Below, one piece after another: positions 1 through 8,913 of a DNA stretch of 64,000 nucleotides. The DNA is from Actinomadura rudentiformis (GTDB lineage Bacteria > Actinomycetota > Actinomycetes > Streptosporangiales > Streptosporangiaceae). The notes below the pieces were generated by a model that was given only the letters and a program-made list of their open reading frames with translations, did no database searches and was not told the origin of the DNA. Numbering within the stretch: the first letter of the stretch is position 1; each line of letters begins with the position of its first letter. The stretch spans positions 116,296 to 180,295 of the forward strand of contig NZ_WBMT01000027.1 of assembly GCF_008923185.1 (NCBI RefSeq), written 5' to 3'. Position numbers and translations under genes: made by a program.

Positions 1-696
1 CGCAAGCAGAACATGCCGCTCCAGCGCATGATGTCCGGGGAGGCGCTGCTCGCCCTGGCCCGCGACATGCGCTACCCCGACGTGTCGTCGCTGTACGCGG
101 CGGTGGGCGAGAGCCATGTCTCCGCGCAGACCGTCGTCCAGCGTCTGGTGGAGGCGCTCGGCGGAGTCGAGAGCGCCGAAGAGGACCTTGCCGAGATCGC
201 GCTGCCGACCAGGCGCAAGCGCACCCGGACCACCGGCGACCCCGGCGTCGTCGTCGCGGGCGACCCGGACGTCTGGGTACGGCTCTCGCGCTGCTGCACG
301 CCGGTGCCGGGCGACGACATCGTCGGCTTCGTGACCCGCGGTCACGGCGTCTCGGTGCACCGCGCTGACTGCGTCAACGTGGCCCAGTTGAAGGAGCAGC
401 CCGACCGGCTGATCGACGTCAAGTGGTCGCCCGGCGAGGACTCGGTCTTCCTCGTGGCCATCCAGGTGGAGGCACTCGACCGCCCGCGCCTGCTGTCGGA
501 CGTCACCCGGGTGCTGTCCGACCAGCACGTCAACATCCTGTCGGCCTCGGTCACCACCACCCGCGACCGGGTCGCGGTCAGCCGGTTCACCTTCGAGATG
601 GGCGATCCCAAGCATCTCGGCCATGTCCTCAAGGCCGTGCGCTCGATCGACGGCGTGTACGACGTCTACCGCGTCACCAGCGGCACCCACCGCTGA
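1..696 (+). CDS. relA: RelA/SpoT (p)ppGpp synthetase/hydrolase, C-terminal part (5' end outside window)
   Basis: This is the regulatory C-terminus of a bifunctional RelA/SpoT homologue, which makes and degrades the stringent-response alarmone (p)ppGpp. The frame is open from base 1, so the gene starts outside the window and about 231 residues are visible. They hold a helical stretch, the conserved-cysteine (zinc-finger-like) domain with RCCTPVPGDD and a later HRADC near visible residues 100-125, and a C-terminal ACT domain (about 150-225) rich in V/I strands. These domains tie enzyme activity to the ribosome and to amino-acid state. The catalytic HD and synthetase domains are not in view. It converges on aspS, with a hairpin between the two stops. 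Confidence 0.95.
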   Translation, partial: RKQNMPLQRMMSGEALLALARDMRYPDVSSLYAAVGESHVSAQTVVQRLVEALGGVESAEEDLAEIALPTRRKRTRTTGDPGVVVAGDPDVWVRLSRCCTPVPGDDIVGFVTRGHGVSVHRADCVNVAQLKEQPDRLIDVKWSPGEDSVFLVAIQVEALDRPRLLSDVTRVLSDQHVNILSASVTTTRDRVAVSRFTFEMGDPKHLGHVLKAVRSIDGVYDVYRVTSGTHR

Positions 697-781
697 GCCG
701 CCCAGAGCGCGCTCGGGCCGAGCCGCGTTACCCCTCCTGTACGGCTCTGAAACGTCCGTACGGCGACTTTCCCGTGAACGA

Positions 782-817
782 GCGAGCCCCTGCACCCGTC
801 ACGGGCGCAGGGCTCGC
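782..817. terminator. Bidirectional hairpin terminator between relA and aspS
   Basis: A long inverted repeat lies in the 148-bp gap between two convergent genes. Bases 782-798 pair with 802-817 over about 14 pairs, with one bulge and one mismatch, around a TCA loop. It has no long T tract, as is common in high-GC actinobacteria. Its position suggests it ends both transcripts. Confidence 0.75.
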
Positions 818-844
818 CTGATCGTTCTGAGCCGCGCAGGAGGA

Positions 845-2611
845 TCAGGCCTCCGCGGCCTCGTCGTCCTCGCCGGGGATCACGTCGACCCCGGCCTCCT
901 TGCGCTGCTGCTCGGTGATCGGCGTGGGCGCGGCGGTCAGCGGGTCGTAGCCGGACGCCGCCTTCGGGAAGGCGATCACGTCGCGGATCGAGTCCTGGCC
1001 GGCCAGGAGCATGACCATGCGGTCCCAGCCGAAGGCGATGCCGCCGTGCGGCGGCGGGCCGAACTTGAACGCCTCCAGCAGGAAGCCGAACTTGGACTCG
1101 GCCTCCTCCTTGGACAGCCCCAGCACGTCGAAGACGCGCTGCTGCATCTCGGCGCGGTGGATACGGATCGAGCCGCCGCCGATCTCGTTGCCGTTGCAGA
1201 CGATGTCGTAGGCGTTGGCCAGGGCCTCGCCCGGCCGGTCCTGGAAGTCGTCGGCGTACTCGGCCTTGGGCGAGGTGAACGGGTGGTGCACCGGCGTCCA
1301 GCCGATCCGCTCACCCTTCTCGTCGTGCACGGCCTCGAAGATCGGCGCGTCCACGATCCAGACGAAGGCCCAGGCGGACTCGTCGATCAGGCCGCAGCGG
1401 CGGCCGATCTCCAGCCGGGCGGCGCCGAGCAGCTCCCGGGTGGCGTGCGGGACGCCCGCGCCGAAGAAGACCGCGTCGCCGGGCTCGGCCCCGACCTTGG
1501 CGGCCAGGCCCGACTTCTCCTGGTCGGACAGGTTCTTGGCGACCGGGCCGCCGAGCGTGCCGTCCTCCTGGAGCAGCACGTACGCCAGGCCGCGGGCGCC
1601 GCGCGCTTTGGCCCAGTCCTGCCAGGCGTCCAGCTCCTTGCGGGTCTGGGACGCACCGCCCGGCATGACGACCGCGCCCACGTATGGGGCCTGGAAGACC
1701 CGGAACGAGGTGCCCGCGAAGTACTCGGTCATGTCCGTCAGCTCGTTGCCGAACCGCAGGTCGGGCTTGTCCGACCCGAAGCGCGACATCGCGTCGGCGT
1801 AGGTCATGTGTGGGATCGGCCGCGGGATCTCGTAGCCGGCGATCTCCTTCCACAGCCGCGCCACCAGGTCCTCGCCGACCTTCAGGACGTCGTCCTGCTC
1901 GGCGAACGACATCTCGATGTCGATCTGGGTGAACTCCGGCTGCCGGTCGGCGCGGAAGTCCTCATCCCGGTAGCAGCGGGCGATCTGGTAGTAGCGCTCC
2001 AGGCCGCCGACCATGAGCAGCTGCTTGAACAACTGGGGGGACTGGGGGAGCGCGTACCAGTGGCCCGGCTTGAGGCGCACCGGCACCAGGAAGTCGCGGG
2101 CGCCCTCGGGGGTGGAGCGCGTGAGCGTGGGGGTCTCGACGTTGAGGAAGCCGTGCTCGCGCATGACCTCGTGCACCAGGAACGCGCCCTCGGAGCGGAT
2201 GCGCATCGCCCTGGCCACGGCGTCACGCCGGATGTCGAGGTAGCGGTACTTGAGCCGGACCTCCTCGTTGACGTTGACGTCGCCCTCGATCGGGAACGGC
2301 AGCGGCGCGGCCTCCGAGAGCACCTCGATCTGCGCCGCCGCGACCTCGATCTCGCCGGTGGGCAGCTCGGGGTTCTCGTTGCCCTCCGGGCGGACCCGCA
2401 CCTCGCCGGTGATCCGGACGCAGAACTCCGAACGGAGGTCGTGCGCAGTGTCCTCCTCGCGGAAGACGACCTGGGCGGTGCCCGAGGCGTCCCGCAGGTC
2501 GATGAACGTGACGCCGCCGTGGTCCCGGCGCCGGGCGACCCAGCCGGCCAGCGTCACCTGCTGCCCGGCGTGCTCCTTGCGGAGCGTCCCCGCCTCGTGC
2601 GAGCGGATCAT
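845..2611 (-). CDS. aspS: Aspartyl-tRNA synthetase, probably non-discriminating (Asp/Asn)
   Basis: Class IIb synthetase of 588 residues that charges tRNA-Asp. The N-terminal OB fold carries GWVARRRDHGG; class II motif 2 reads FRADRQPEFTQIDIEMSF and motif 3 GIAFGWDRMVMLLAG, with the bacterial GAD insertion between. The ATG at 2611 overlaps the hisS stop as ATGA, implying translational coupling. His31 and Gly32-Gly33 stand where discriminating E. coli-type enzymes have Leu-Gly-Ser. In characterised AspRSs, His at this site marks non-discriminating enzymes that also make Asp-tRNA-Asn for GatCAB. That reading is inference and depends on gatCAB and no asnS elsewhere in the genome. Confidence 0.96.
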   Translation of the reverse strand: MIRSHEAGTLRKEHAGQQVTLAGWVARRRDHGGVTFIDLRDASGTAQVVFREEDTAHDLRSEFCVRITGEVRVRPEGNENPELPTGEIEVAAAQIEVLSEAAPLPFPIEGDVNVNEEVRLKYRYLDIRRDAVARAMRIRSEGAFLVHEVMREHGFLNVETPTLTRSTPEGARDFLVPVRLKPGHWYALPQSPQLFKQLLMVGGLERYYQIARCYRDEDFRADRQPEFTQIDIEMSFAEQDDVLKVGEDLVARLWKEIAGYEIPRPIPHMTYADAMSRFGSDKPDLRFGNELTDMTEYFAGTSFRVFQAPYVGAVVMPGGASQTRKELDAWQDWAKARGARGLAYVLLQEDGTLGGPVAKNLSDQEKSGLAAKVGAEPGDAVFFGAGVPHATRELLGAARLEIGRRCGLIDESAWAFVWIVDAPIFEAVHDEKGERIGWTPVHHPFTSPKAEYADDFQDRPGEALANAYDIVCNGNEIGGGSIRIHRAEMQQRVFDVLGLSKEEAESKFGFLLEAFKFGPPPHGGIAFGWDRMVMLLAGQDSIRDVIAFPKAASGYDPLTAAPTPITEQQRKEAGVDVIPGEDDEAAEA

Positions 2612-3876
2612 CGTGAAAGCCTTTCCTTCAACGTCGAAGTGATCTCGGTGAGCGGTACGGCGGTCTGGTCGCCCGCCGCCAGGTCCTTGAGCTGGACGGA
2701 CCCGGCGGCGATATCTCGCTCGCCGAGGATCACGGCGTACGCGGCCCCAGAGCGGTCGGCGTCCTTCATGGCGCCCTTGAGCTTCTTGCCTCCGTACGCC
2801 ATGTCCGCGGCGATCCCGGCCCGGCGGAACTCGGCGGTCAGGGCGAACAGCCGGCGCTCGGCCTCCTCGCCGAGCGCGACGCCGAAGACCTCGCAGCGGG
2901 CCGGGGCGGCGAACTCGGCACCCTCCGCTTCCAGAGCCAGGACCGTGCGGTCCAGACCCAGTCCGAAGCCGATCCCCGGCAGCGGAGGGCCGCCGATGTC
3001 CTCGGAGAGACCGTCGTAGCGCCCGCCGCCGCCGATGCCCGACTGGGCGCCCAGCAGCGGGTGGTCGAACTCGTAGGTGGTGCGGGTGTAGTAGTCCAGC
3101 CCGCGTACCAGCGTGGGAGTGTCCTCCCACTCGATGCCCAGGTCGCCCAGGAGCTCGCGGACCCTGTCGTGGTGCGCCTTGCACGCGCCGCACAGGTGGT
3201 CGGCCATCAGCGGCGCGCCGGTCAGCTGCGCCCGCACCGCCGGGCGCTTGTCGTCCAGGACGCGCAGGGGGTTGATCTCGATGCGCTCCCGGGTGGGCTC
3301 GTCCAGGTCCAGCCCGCGCAGGAAGTCCTGAAGCAGCGCCCGGTAGGCCGGGCGGCACTCCTTGCAGCCGAGCGAGTTGAGGAGCAGGCGCACCTGCCGC
3401 AGGCCGAGACTCTGGTACCACTGCCAGGCGATGGCGATGGTCTCGGCGTCGACCTGCGGGTCCTCGCTGCCGATCGCCTCCAGGTCCAGCTGGTAGAACT
3501 GCCGGTAGCGGCCCTGCTGCGGCCGTTCGGCCCGGAACGCCGGGCCGGTCGTCCACACCTTGACCGGCAGGCCGCCCTGCTTGTGCAGGCCGTTCTCCAG
3601 CACCGACCGGAGCACGCCCGCGGTGAACTCGGGGCGCAGCGTCAGCGAGCGGCCACCGCGGTCCTCGAAGGTGTACATCTCCTTGCTGACCACGTCGGTC
3701 GACTCGCCGACGCCCCGCCTGAAGAGATTGGTGTCCTCGAAGACCGCCAGCTCCAGATAGCCGTAACCGGCCAGCCGGGCCTGCTCGGCGAACGCCTGCC
3801 GGATGGCGGCGAAGAGGTCCGCGCGCGGCGGAACGTATTCACTGACCCCCTTGGGGGCCTGAAAGCTCGAACTCAT
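2608..3876 (-). CDS. hisS: Histidyl-tRNA synthetase
   Basis: Class II synthetase of 422 residues that charges tRNA-His in the cytoplasm. Visible signatures are motif 2 (FRAERPQQGRYRQFYQLD), the histidine-binding LVRGLDYYTRTTYEF motif, motif 3 (GIGFGLGLDR) and a C-terminal anticodon-binding domain with YGGKKLKGAMK. Length is normal. It is first in a two-gene aaRS operon: its TGA overlaps the aspS ATG by 4 bases. The ATG start gives the expected MSSSFQAPKGVSEY N-terminus. Only 11 bp separate it from the upstream hydrolase on the same strand, so the three genes may be co-transcribed. Confidence 0.97.
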   Translation of the reverse strand: MSSSFQAPKGVSEYVPPRADLFAAIRQAFAEQARLAGYGYLELAVFEDTNLFRRGVGESTDVVSKEMYTFEDRGGRSLTLRPEFTAGVLRSVLENGLHKQGGLPVKVWTTGPAFRAERPQQGRYRQFYQLDLEAIGSEDPQVDAETIAIAWQWYQSLGLRQVRLLLNSLGCKECRPAYRALLQDFLRGLDLDEPTRERIEINPLRVLDDKRPAVRAQLTGAPLMADHLCGACKAHHDRVRELLGDLGIEWEDTPTLVRGLDYYTRTTYEFDHPLLGAQSGIGGGGRYDGLSEDIGGPPLPGIGFGLGLDRTVLALEAEGAEFAAPARCEVFGVALGEEAERRLFALTAEFRRAGIAADMAYGGKKLKGAMKDADRSGAAYAVILGERDIAAGSVQLKDLAAGDQTAVPLTEITSTLKERLSR

Positions 3877-3887
3877 GATCGTTTGGC

Positions 3888-4583
3888 TCAGAATCCCTTG
3901 TCAGGTCCGTCTGTCGGCGCCAGATCCGCGAGGAACGGATTGCTGGCGCGCTCACGGCCGATGGTGGTCTGCTCGCCGTGGCCGGGCAGGACGGCGGCCT
4001 CGTCCGGCAGCGAGAGGCACACCCGTGACAGGCTCTTGAGGATCTCCTCATAGGAGCCGCCCGGCAGGTCGGTGCGCCCGATCGACCCGGCGAACAGCAG
4101 ATCCCCCGTGAAGATCACGTCGGGCAGCTCCTGCGTCGCCGGGGTGCGGAAGGTCACCGACCCGGGCGTATGGCCGGGGGCGTGGTCCACGGTGAACCGC
4201 AGCCCCGCCAGCTCGACCACCGCGCCGTCCGACAGCTCCTTGACGTCGTCCGGCTCGCTGAGCGTCAGCCCTCCGAACAGCTGCTGACCGGCGCCCAGGC
4301 CGAAGCCCTTGGCCGGATCGGTGAGCAGCTCCCGGTCGTCCGGGTGGATGTAGGCGGGCACGTCCTTGGCGCCGCACACCGGCGCCACCGACCAGACGTG
4401 GTCGAGATGGCCGTGCGTCAGCAGGACCGCGACCGGCTTGAGCCGGTGCTCGCGCAGGACCTCGTCGATCCCGGCCTCGGCGTCCTGGCCGGGGTCGATG
4501 ATCACGCATTCCTCGCCCGCGGCGGGCGCCACGAGATAACAGTTCGCGGCGAACGAGCCAGCGGGGAACCCGGCGACGAGCAC
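3888..4583 (-). CDS. Metallo-beta-lactamase-fold hydrolase (glyoxalase II-like)
   Basis: This 231-residue protein has the zinc-binding THGHLDH motif near residue 56, a downstream DHAPGHTPGS metal histidine near 130 and a FTGDLLFAGSIGRTD segment near 160, as in YcbL/glyoxalase II-type thioester hydrolases. The likely reaction is hydrolysis of a glutathione- or mycothiol-type thioester, or a related small metabolite; the substrate cannot be read from sequence. It is cytoplasmic, with no signal peptide. It lies 11 bp upstream of hisS on the same strand and diverges from the cyclophilin gene. Confidence 0.9.
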   Translation of the reverse strand: MLVAGFPAGSFAANCYLVAPAAGEECVIIDPGQDAEAGIDEVLREHRLKPVAVLLTHGHLDHVWSVAPVCGAKDVPAYIHPDDRELLTDPAKGFGLGAGQQLFGGLTLSEPDDVKELSDGAVVELAGLRFTVDHAPGHTPGSVTFRTPATQELPDVIFTGDLLFAGSIGRTDLPGGSYEEILKSLSRVCLSLPDEAAVLPGHGEQTTIGRERASNPFLADLAPTDGPDKGF

Positions 4584-4808
4584 GGTCGTCCTTCCTGAGA
4601 GCTGGAAACGGCAGAGAACCTGAGATGTGCCGCGCTTCGAGGGTACCGGCGGGGCCGTGGGCGCCGCGAACGAGATGCGCCGATCGCCGTGTCGGCCGCG
4701 TGGTCCTGCCTGCGGCGGGCGGCGGGGCCGGCGGGATGGCCCATCCGCGTCCCCGGTACCGCTACTATGCGCTGCACGTTCACCTGATCACATCGGAGGG
4801 GCAGGCCC

Positions 4809-5630
4809 GTGGCGGGGAAGGACCGCAAGAAGCAGCTCGCGCGCCAGCGATACGAGCGCCAGGAACAGGCCCGGCTCGCCCGGGAGACGCGCGCCCGGCG
4901 CGTCAAGATCATCGCTTCCGTGGCGGCCGTCGCGGTCATCGCGGGCGGCACCGGTGCCGTGGCCGCGTTCGCCGGTGGCAAGGACGACAAGGACAAGGAC
5001 AAGGCGAACGCCAACGCCGACGCGGCGGCCAGCCCCACACCGACGCAGGCCGCGGCCAAGCCCGGCGAGTGCGCCTACACCGCGGCCCAGGAGGCGGGTG
5101 CGCCCAAGGACCTGGGCAAGCCGCCGGTCAAGCCGGCCTACAAGGGCACGGTGCAGGCGACCATCAAGACCAGCCAGGGCGACATCGGCCTTGAGCTGGA
5201 CGGCAAGAAGGCCCCGTGTGCCACGAACTCCTTCGCCTTCCTGGCCAAGAAGGACTTCTGGAACAAGACCTTCTGCCACCGGCTCTCCACCAGCGAAGGC
5301 CTGAAGATGCTCCAGTGCGGTGACCCCACCGGCACCGGCAGCGGCGGCCCCGGCTACCAGTTCGGCAATGAGAACACCGACGGCGCCAAATACACCAAGG
5401 GCACCTTGGCCATGGCCAATGCTGGCCCCGGTACCAACGGGAGCCAGTTCTTCCTTGTGTACGGCGACTCCCAGCTCAGCCCCGACTACACGGTGTTCGG
5501 CAAGATCACTTCGGGTATCGACGTGTTGGAGGCCGTCGCCAAGGGTGGCATCGCCAAGGCCGGGCAGGACGGTACGGGCGAACCGAAGAAGAAGGTCACG
5601 ATCCAGGACGTCTCGATCGCCAAGAAATAG
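4809..5630 (+). CDS. Membrane-anchored cyclophilin-type peptidyl-prolyl isomerase
   Basis: A 273-residue protein with three parts: a basic cytoplasmic head (residues 1-32), one transmembrane helix (about 33-55) and, after a K/D-rich linker, a cyclophilin domain (about 110-270) with NGSQFFLVYGDSQL and DYTVFGKITSG. The family catalyses cis-trans isomerisation of prolyl bonds. The topology places this one on the outer face of the membrane, probably helping secreted proteins fold. The GTG start at 4809 is chosen because GGAGGGG lies 8 bases upstream. In the active-site region FCHRLS replaces the usual FHRVI/FHRLT and an extra cysteine pair is present, a common actinobacterial variant. Confidence 0.92.
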   Translation: MAGKDRKKQLARQRYERQEQARLARETRARRVKIIASVAAVAVIAGGTGAVAAFAGGKDDKDKDKANANADAAASPTPTQAAAKPGECAYTAAQEAGAPKDLGKPPVKPAYKGTVQATIKTSQGDIGLELDGKKAPCATNSFAFLAKKDFWNKTFCHRLSTSEGLKMLQCGDPTGTGSGGPGYQFGNENTDGAKYTKGTLAMANAGPGTNGSQFFLVYGDSQLSPDYTVFGKITSGIDVLEAVAKGGIAKAGQDGTGEPKKKVTIQDVSIAKK

Positions 5631-5654
5631 GGCGTCGGGACATTAAGGTGTGGA

Positions 5655-5686
5655 GGGTCCGGTCTGCATAGGAAACGACCGGACCC
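5655..5686. terminator. Perfect 10-bp inverted repeat between cyclophilin and DUF349 genes
   Basis: GGGTCCGGTC (5655-5664) pairs perfectly with GACCGGACCC (5677-5686) around a 12-nt loop. It lies just after the cyclophilin stop and ends one base before the first possible start (GTG 5687) of the next gene, which argues for the later GTG at 5705. Terminator is the likeliest role. A regulator site is possible. Confidence 0.6.
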
Positions 5687-5704
5687 GTGATGCGGGAGGC
5701 AAGC

Positions 5705-6940
5705 GTGTCCAGCGCGACCGATCCCTGGGGCCGGGTGGACGAGGAAGGCACCGTCTACGTCAAGACGTCGGACGGTGAACGGGCCGTCGGGTCCTGGCAG
5801 GCGGGCGCCCCGGAGGAGGCCCTGGCCTATTTCAAGCGCAAGTACGACGCGCTGGCCACCGAGATCGGCCTCCTCGAGCAGCGGGTCCGCACGACCGACT
5901 TGCAGCCCTCGCAGGCCCAGCAGAGCATCCAGCGGCTGCGTGAGGCCGTGACCGACGCGCACGCGGTCGGCGATCTCGAGGCCCTGGTGCGGCGGCTCGA
6001 CGGTCTCACCGAGACGGTGGGCAAGCGCCGCGAGGAGGTCAAGGCGCAGCGCGAGCACGCCCGGCACGAGGCGCGCGAGATCAAGGAGCGCATCGTCGGC
6101 GAGGCCGAGCGGATCGCCGCCGAGGAGACGCACTGGAAGAACGGCGGCGAGCGCCTGCGCCAGCTGGTGGAGGAGTGGAAGGCCGCCGAGCGCATCGACC
6201 GGCCGACCGAGACCGCGCTGTGGAAGCGGCTGTCGGCCGCCCGCAACGCCTTCACCAAGCGCCGCAAGGTCTACTTCGCGACGCTCGACGAGCAGCGTGA
6301 GGACGCGCGCCGCGAGAAGGAGCGCCTGGTCGCCGAAGCCGAGGCGATGTCGGATTCGACCGACTGGAGCGAGACCGCCGCGGCGTACCGCGATCTGATG
6401 CGCCGCTGGAAGTCGGCGGGCCGGGCCGCCCGCGACGCCGAAGAGGAGCTGTGGTCGCGCTTCAAGGGCGCGCAGGACACCTTCTTCTCAGCCCGCAGCG
6501 CCGCGTTCGCCGAACGCGACGCCGAGCTGCGCGTGCACGCCGAGGAGAAGGAGAAGATCCTCGCCGACGCCGAGCGGTTGCTGCCGGTCCGGGACGTGCG
6601 CCAGGCACGGCAGGCGCTGCGCGCGATCCAGGAGCGCTGGGAGGCCGCCGGCATGGTGCCGCGCGACCAGCGTGACCGCCTGGAGGGCCGGCTCCGCAAG
6701 ATCGAGGAGACGATCCGCGGCGCCGAGGAGCAGGAGTGGCGGCGCACCAACCCCGAGGCCCGCGCGCGTGCAGAGGCGACCGTGGCGCAGCTTCGCAACT
6801 CCATCGAGCAGCTGGAGAAGCGTCTTGCCAAGGCCCAGAGTGCCGGGCGGGACAAGGACATCAAGGACGCCGAGGAGGCGCTGACCGCCCGCCGCGCATG
6901 GCTGGAAGAGGCCGAGCGCACCCTCGCCGAGTTCTCTTAG
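5705..6940 (+). CDS. DUF349 domain-containing protein
   Basis: This 411-residue, highly charged, mostly helical protein contains repeated DUF349 units, seen as recurring W(K/E)xAGR/W-centred helices near residues 135-160, 205-240 and 280-320, and a coiled-coil C-terminus. The family is widespread and conserved in actinobacteria, but its function is unknown to me; roles in nucleic acid or ribosome biology have been suggested from context only. I chose GTG 5705 over GTG 5687/ATG 5690 because GGGAGG lies 5 bases upstream and the earlier starts abut the inverted repeat. Its stop overlaps the convergent gene's stop by 3 bases. Confidence 0.9.
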   Translation: MSSATDPWGRVDEEGTVYVKTSDGERAVGSWQAGAPEEALAYFKRKYDALATEIGLLEQRVRTTDLQPSQAQQSIQRLREAVTDAHAVGDLEALVRRLDGLTETVGKRREEVKAQREHARHEAREIKERIVGEAERIAAEETHWKNGGERLRQLVEEWKAAERIDRPTETALWKRLSAARNAFTKRRKVYFATLDEQREDARREKERLVAEAEAMSDSTDWSETAAAYRDLMRRWKSAGRAARDAEEELWSRFKGAQDTFFSARSAAFAERDAELRVHAEEKEKILADAERLLPVRDVRQARQALRAIQERWEAAGMVPRDQRDRLEGRLRKIEETIRGAEEQEWRRTNPEARARAEATVAQLRNSIEQLEKRLAKAQSAGRDKDIKDAEEALTARRAWLEEAERTLAEFS

Positions 6941-7503
6941 ATCGCCCGCCGCCCGAGGAAGGCCAGCAGCCGGGTCTGCTCGTCGGCGCCGGGCGGTGCG
7001 GGCAGCGGCGGGCCCAGGTCCCCGCTCGCCCGGAGCTCCTTCGCGATGATCTGTGCCGTCGCGAACGCGTGGTGGACCAGATCGGGGTCGAGCCTGGCGG
7101 GCTGGCCGGTCGCCCGGGCCAGATCCCAGGCGTGGATCAGCGGCTCCAGGAGGTAACCGCCGAGGAAGTCGCCCAGCGGCAGGTCGCCCAGGCTCCCGAA
7201 CGGGACGGGCCGCCGCAGTGCGTCCGGGGTGAGGGCGGCGGCGCACTCCTTACGCGCCGTCCGCCATTCCAGCAGGGCGTCGCCGGCGGCGTACCGGGAG
7301 GGGGCGCTGCTGACGTCCGGTTTCGGCGCGCCGGTCGCCATGGCCCGGATCAGGTACTGCCCACCGATCACATGCCCGGCGACGTCGCGCGCCGTCCATC
7401 CGGCGCACGGGGACGGCCTGTCCCAGCCGTCCCGCGTGACGCCACCGACCACGCCTTCGAACAGGTCCAGTGCCCGGTGGTAGCCGCTGAGTTTCTGAGC
7501 CAT
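6937..7503 (-). CDS. TIGR03086/DinB-like metal-binding protein (mycothiol-dependent maleylpyruvate isomerase-like)
   Basis: The protein is about 188 residues from the ATG at 7503; a TTG at 7539 would add 12 residues but is less likely. SPCAGWTARDVAGHVIGG near residue 35 and LIHAWDLARATG near 130 are hallmarks of the TIGR03086 branch of the DinB four-helix superfamily. These proteins bind a divalent metal through histidines and often use mycothiol; the reaction here is unknown. No strong ribosome-binding site is visible, so the message may be leaderless. It converges on the DUF349 gene with overlapping stops. Confidence 0.85.
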   Translation of the reverse strand: MAQKLSGYHRALDLFEGVVGGVTRDGWDRPSPCAGWTARDVAGHVIGGQYLIRAMATGAPKPDVSSAPSRYAAGDALLEWRTARKECAAALTPDALRRPVPFGSLGDLPLGDFLGGYLLEPLIHAWDLARATGQPARLDPDLVHHAFATAQIIAKELRASGDLGPPLPAPPGADEQTRLLAFLGRRAI

Positions 7504-7599
7504 GGTGGTCAGTGACCCGCGCCGCGCCTGACGTGTCAAGCGATATCGGCAACCTCGGCCGTGCCGCCGGTCGCTCAGCCGGTCGCGCCGCCGGTCGTG

Positions 7600-8262
7600 C
7601 TAACCCGTCCCGGCGCTCCGTTCGGACAGCATGCGGTTCATGAGATCGATCTCGGACCGCTGGCCGTCGACCATGGTCCGCGCCAGCCGCCGCACCCGCG
7701 GGTGGTCGGTCCGGGCCAGCACGGCCTCGGCCATCGTGACCCCGGCGCGGTGATGGGCGATCATCAGCCGCAGGTAGCTGATCTCGGCGGTCCGGCCCGA
7801 GGCTCGTTCGAGCTCCCGCAGCTGCGTCCGCGTGGCCATCCCCGGCATCACCGCGCCGTCCGCGCCCGGTGTCGCGGCGGCGCCGGGCGCCGTCGCGGAG
7901 CCGTGGCCGCCGTGCCCGTTCATCCAGCGCATCCGCCCGCCCGGATTCGTCTTGGGCAGGTCCCACTCGTCCAGCCAGGCGGTCATCATGCCGATCTGGG
8001 CCGACTGGGTGTTGATGATGTCGAACGCGAGCAGCCGGGTGGCCTTGTCCTCAGTGCGGTCCCGGATGGTGAACGACATCTGCACGGCCTGCGCGTGATG
8101 GGTGCTCATGTCCCGGGCGAACCCGGCCTCGGGCCCGTCGGACACCGGCTCGTCCCCCCGCAGCGCCGACAACCCGGCGAAGACCGCGGCCCCGGCGAGG
8201 ACGAGCACCGCGAGGACGACGGTCACCCGGCGTCCTCGTGGTGCCCGGACCGCGTCGCTCAC
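7600..8262 (-). CDS. DUF305 membrane-anchored protein
   Basis: A 220-residue protein with an N-terminal transmembrane anchor (about residues 15-35) and an extracytoplasmic DUF305 four-helix domain. The paired motifs MSTHHAQAVQMS and LMIAHHRAGVTMAE carry conserved histidines likely to bind metal. A Gly/His-rich linker (MNGHGGHGS) could also bind copper. In actinobacteria the family often sits in copper-related or envelope operons. Start: GTG 8262 overlaps the upstream DUF3105 stop as GTGA, so the two are coupled. Function is inferred from domain and context only. Confidence 0.9.
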   Translation of the reverse strand: MSDAVRAPRGRRVTVVLAVLVLAGAAVFAGLSALRGDEPVSDGPEAGFARDMSTHHAQAVQMSFTIRDRTEDKATRLLAFDIINTQSAQIGMMTAWLDEWDLPKTNPGGRMRWMNGHGGHGSATAPGAAATPGADGAVMPGMATRTQLRELERASGRTAEISYLRLMIAHHRAGVTMAEAVLARTDHPRVRRLARTMVDGQRSEIDLMNRMLSERSAGTG

Positions 8263-8858
8263 GGCGTGTCCTTGGCCCCGTTGCAGGCGGCGCCGGGCTC
8301 GGGCGTCTGCGGCCCCTTCACGTACGCCTTCAGGAACGCGTCCACGCGCTTGTCGGAGGCGTCCTGGACCTTGACCTGCTTGCCCCACGCGGAGAGCGCG
8401 ATCGGCGCGTCCAGGTCCGGGTAGGGGCTCATCATCGTGTAGTCGTTGCCCTCGACCTTCTCCTTCAGCTTGCTGATCTGATCGGCGGCCAGATCGGGCT
8501 TGTAGGTGATCCAGACTGCGCCGTGCTCCAGCGAGTGGACGGCGTTCTCGTTGCGCAGTGCCTGGTCATAGACCCGGCCGTCACAGTTCTGCCAGGCCGC
8601 GTCGTGGGCACCGCCCATCGGGGGAGTGGAGTCGTACTTGACCGGGGTGGCGACGTGGTCGCGACTCAGCCCGTCCTTCTGCACGAGCCCCTGGATGTCC
8701 GCTGATGCGGACGAGGTGCGGGTCTGTAGGAAAGCGAAAGTGATGGCCACGACGGCCACGACACCGATGACGGTGAAGAAGACGATGCCGCCCCAGGGGA
8801 CGGTGCGTTCGGTCAGGGCGTTCTGGCGTTGCACACGGTTACGGGCGCTCTTGGACAT
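8259..8858 (-). CDS. DUF3105 membrane-anchored protein
   Basis: A 199-residue protein with a basic head, one transmembrane helix (about residues 22-43) and an extracytoplasmic DUF3105 domain with PPMGGAHDAAWQNC, NAVHSLEHGAVWITY and MMSPYPDLDAPIALSAWG. Its histidines and cysteines suggest metal binding, but the biochemical role is unknown. The start at ATG 8858 is supported by GGAGG ten bases upstream; longer in-frame extensions lack this. It precedes and overlaps the DUF305 gene, a pairing common in actinobacteria. Confidence 0.9.
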   Translation of the reverse strand: MSKSARNRVQRQNALTERTVPWGGIVFFTVIGVVAVVAITFAFLQTRTSSASADIQGLVQKDGLSRDHVATPVKYDSTPPMGGAHDAAWQNCDGRVYDQALRNENAVHSLEHGAVWITYKPDLAADQISKLKEKVEGNDYTMMSPYPDLDAPIALSAWGKQVKVQDASDKRVDAFLKAYVKGPQTPEPGAACNGAKDTP

Positions 8859-8913
8859 GGGGATACTCCTCCTGCTCTCTATGGCTTCTAAATGGCTGAG
8901 GACGGCCAGGCCG

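Noticed and set aside
623..3019. Very long forward frame opposite aspS and hisS
   Set aside because: Composition is Leu/Val/Gly/Arg-rich without motifs; it is the antisense shadow of two clear synthetase genes in high-GC DNA.
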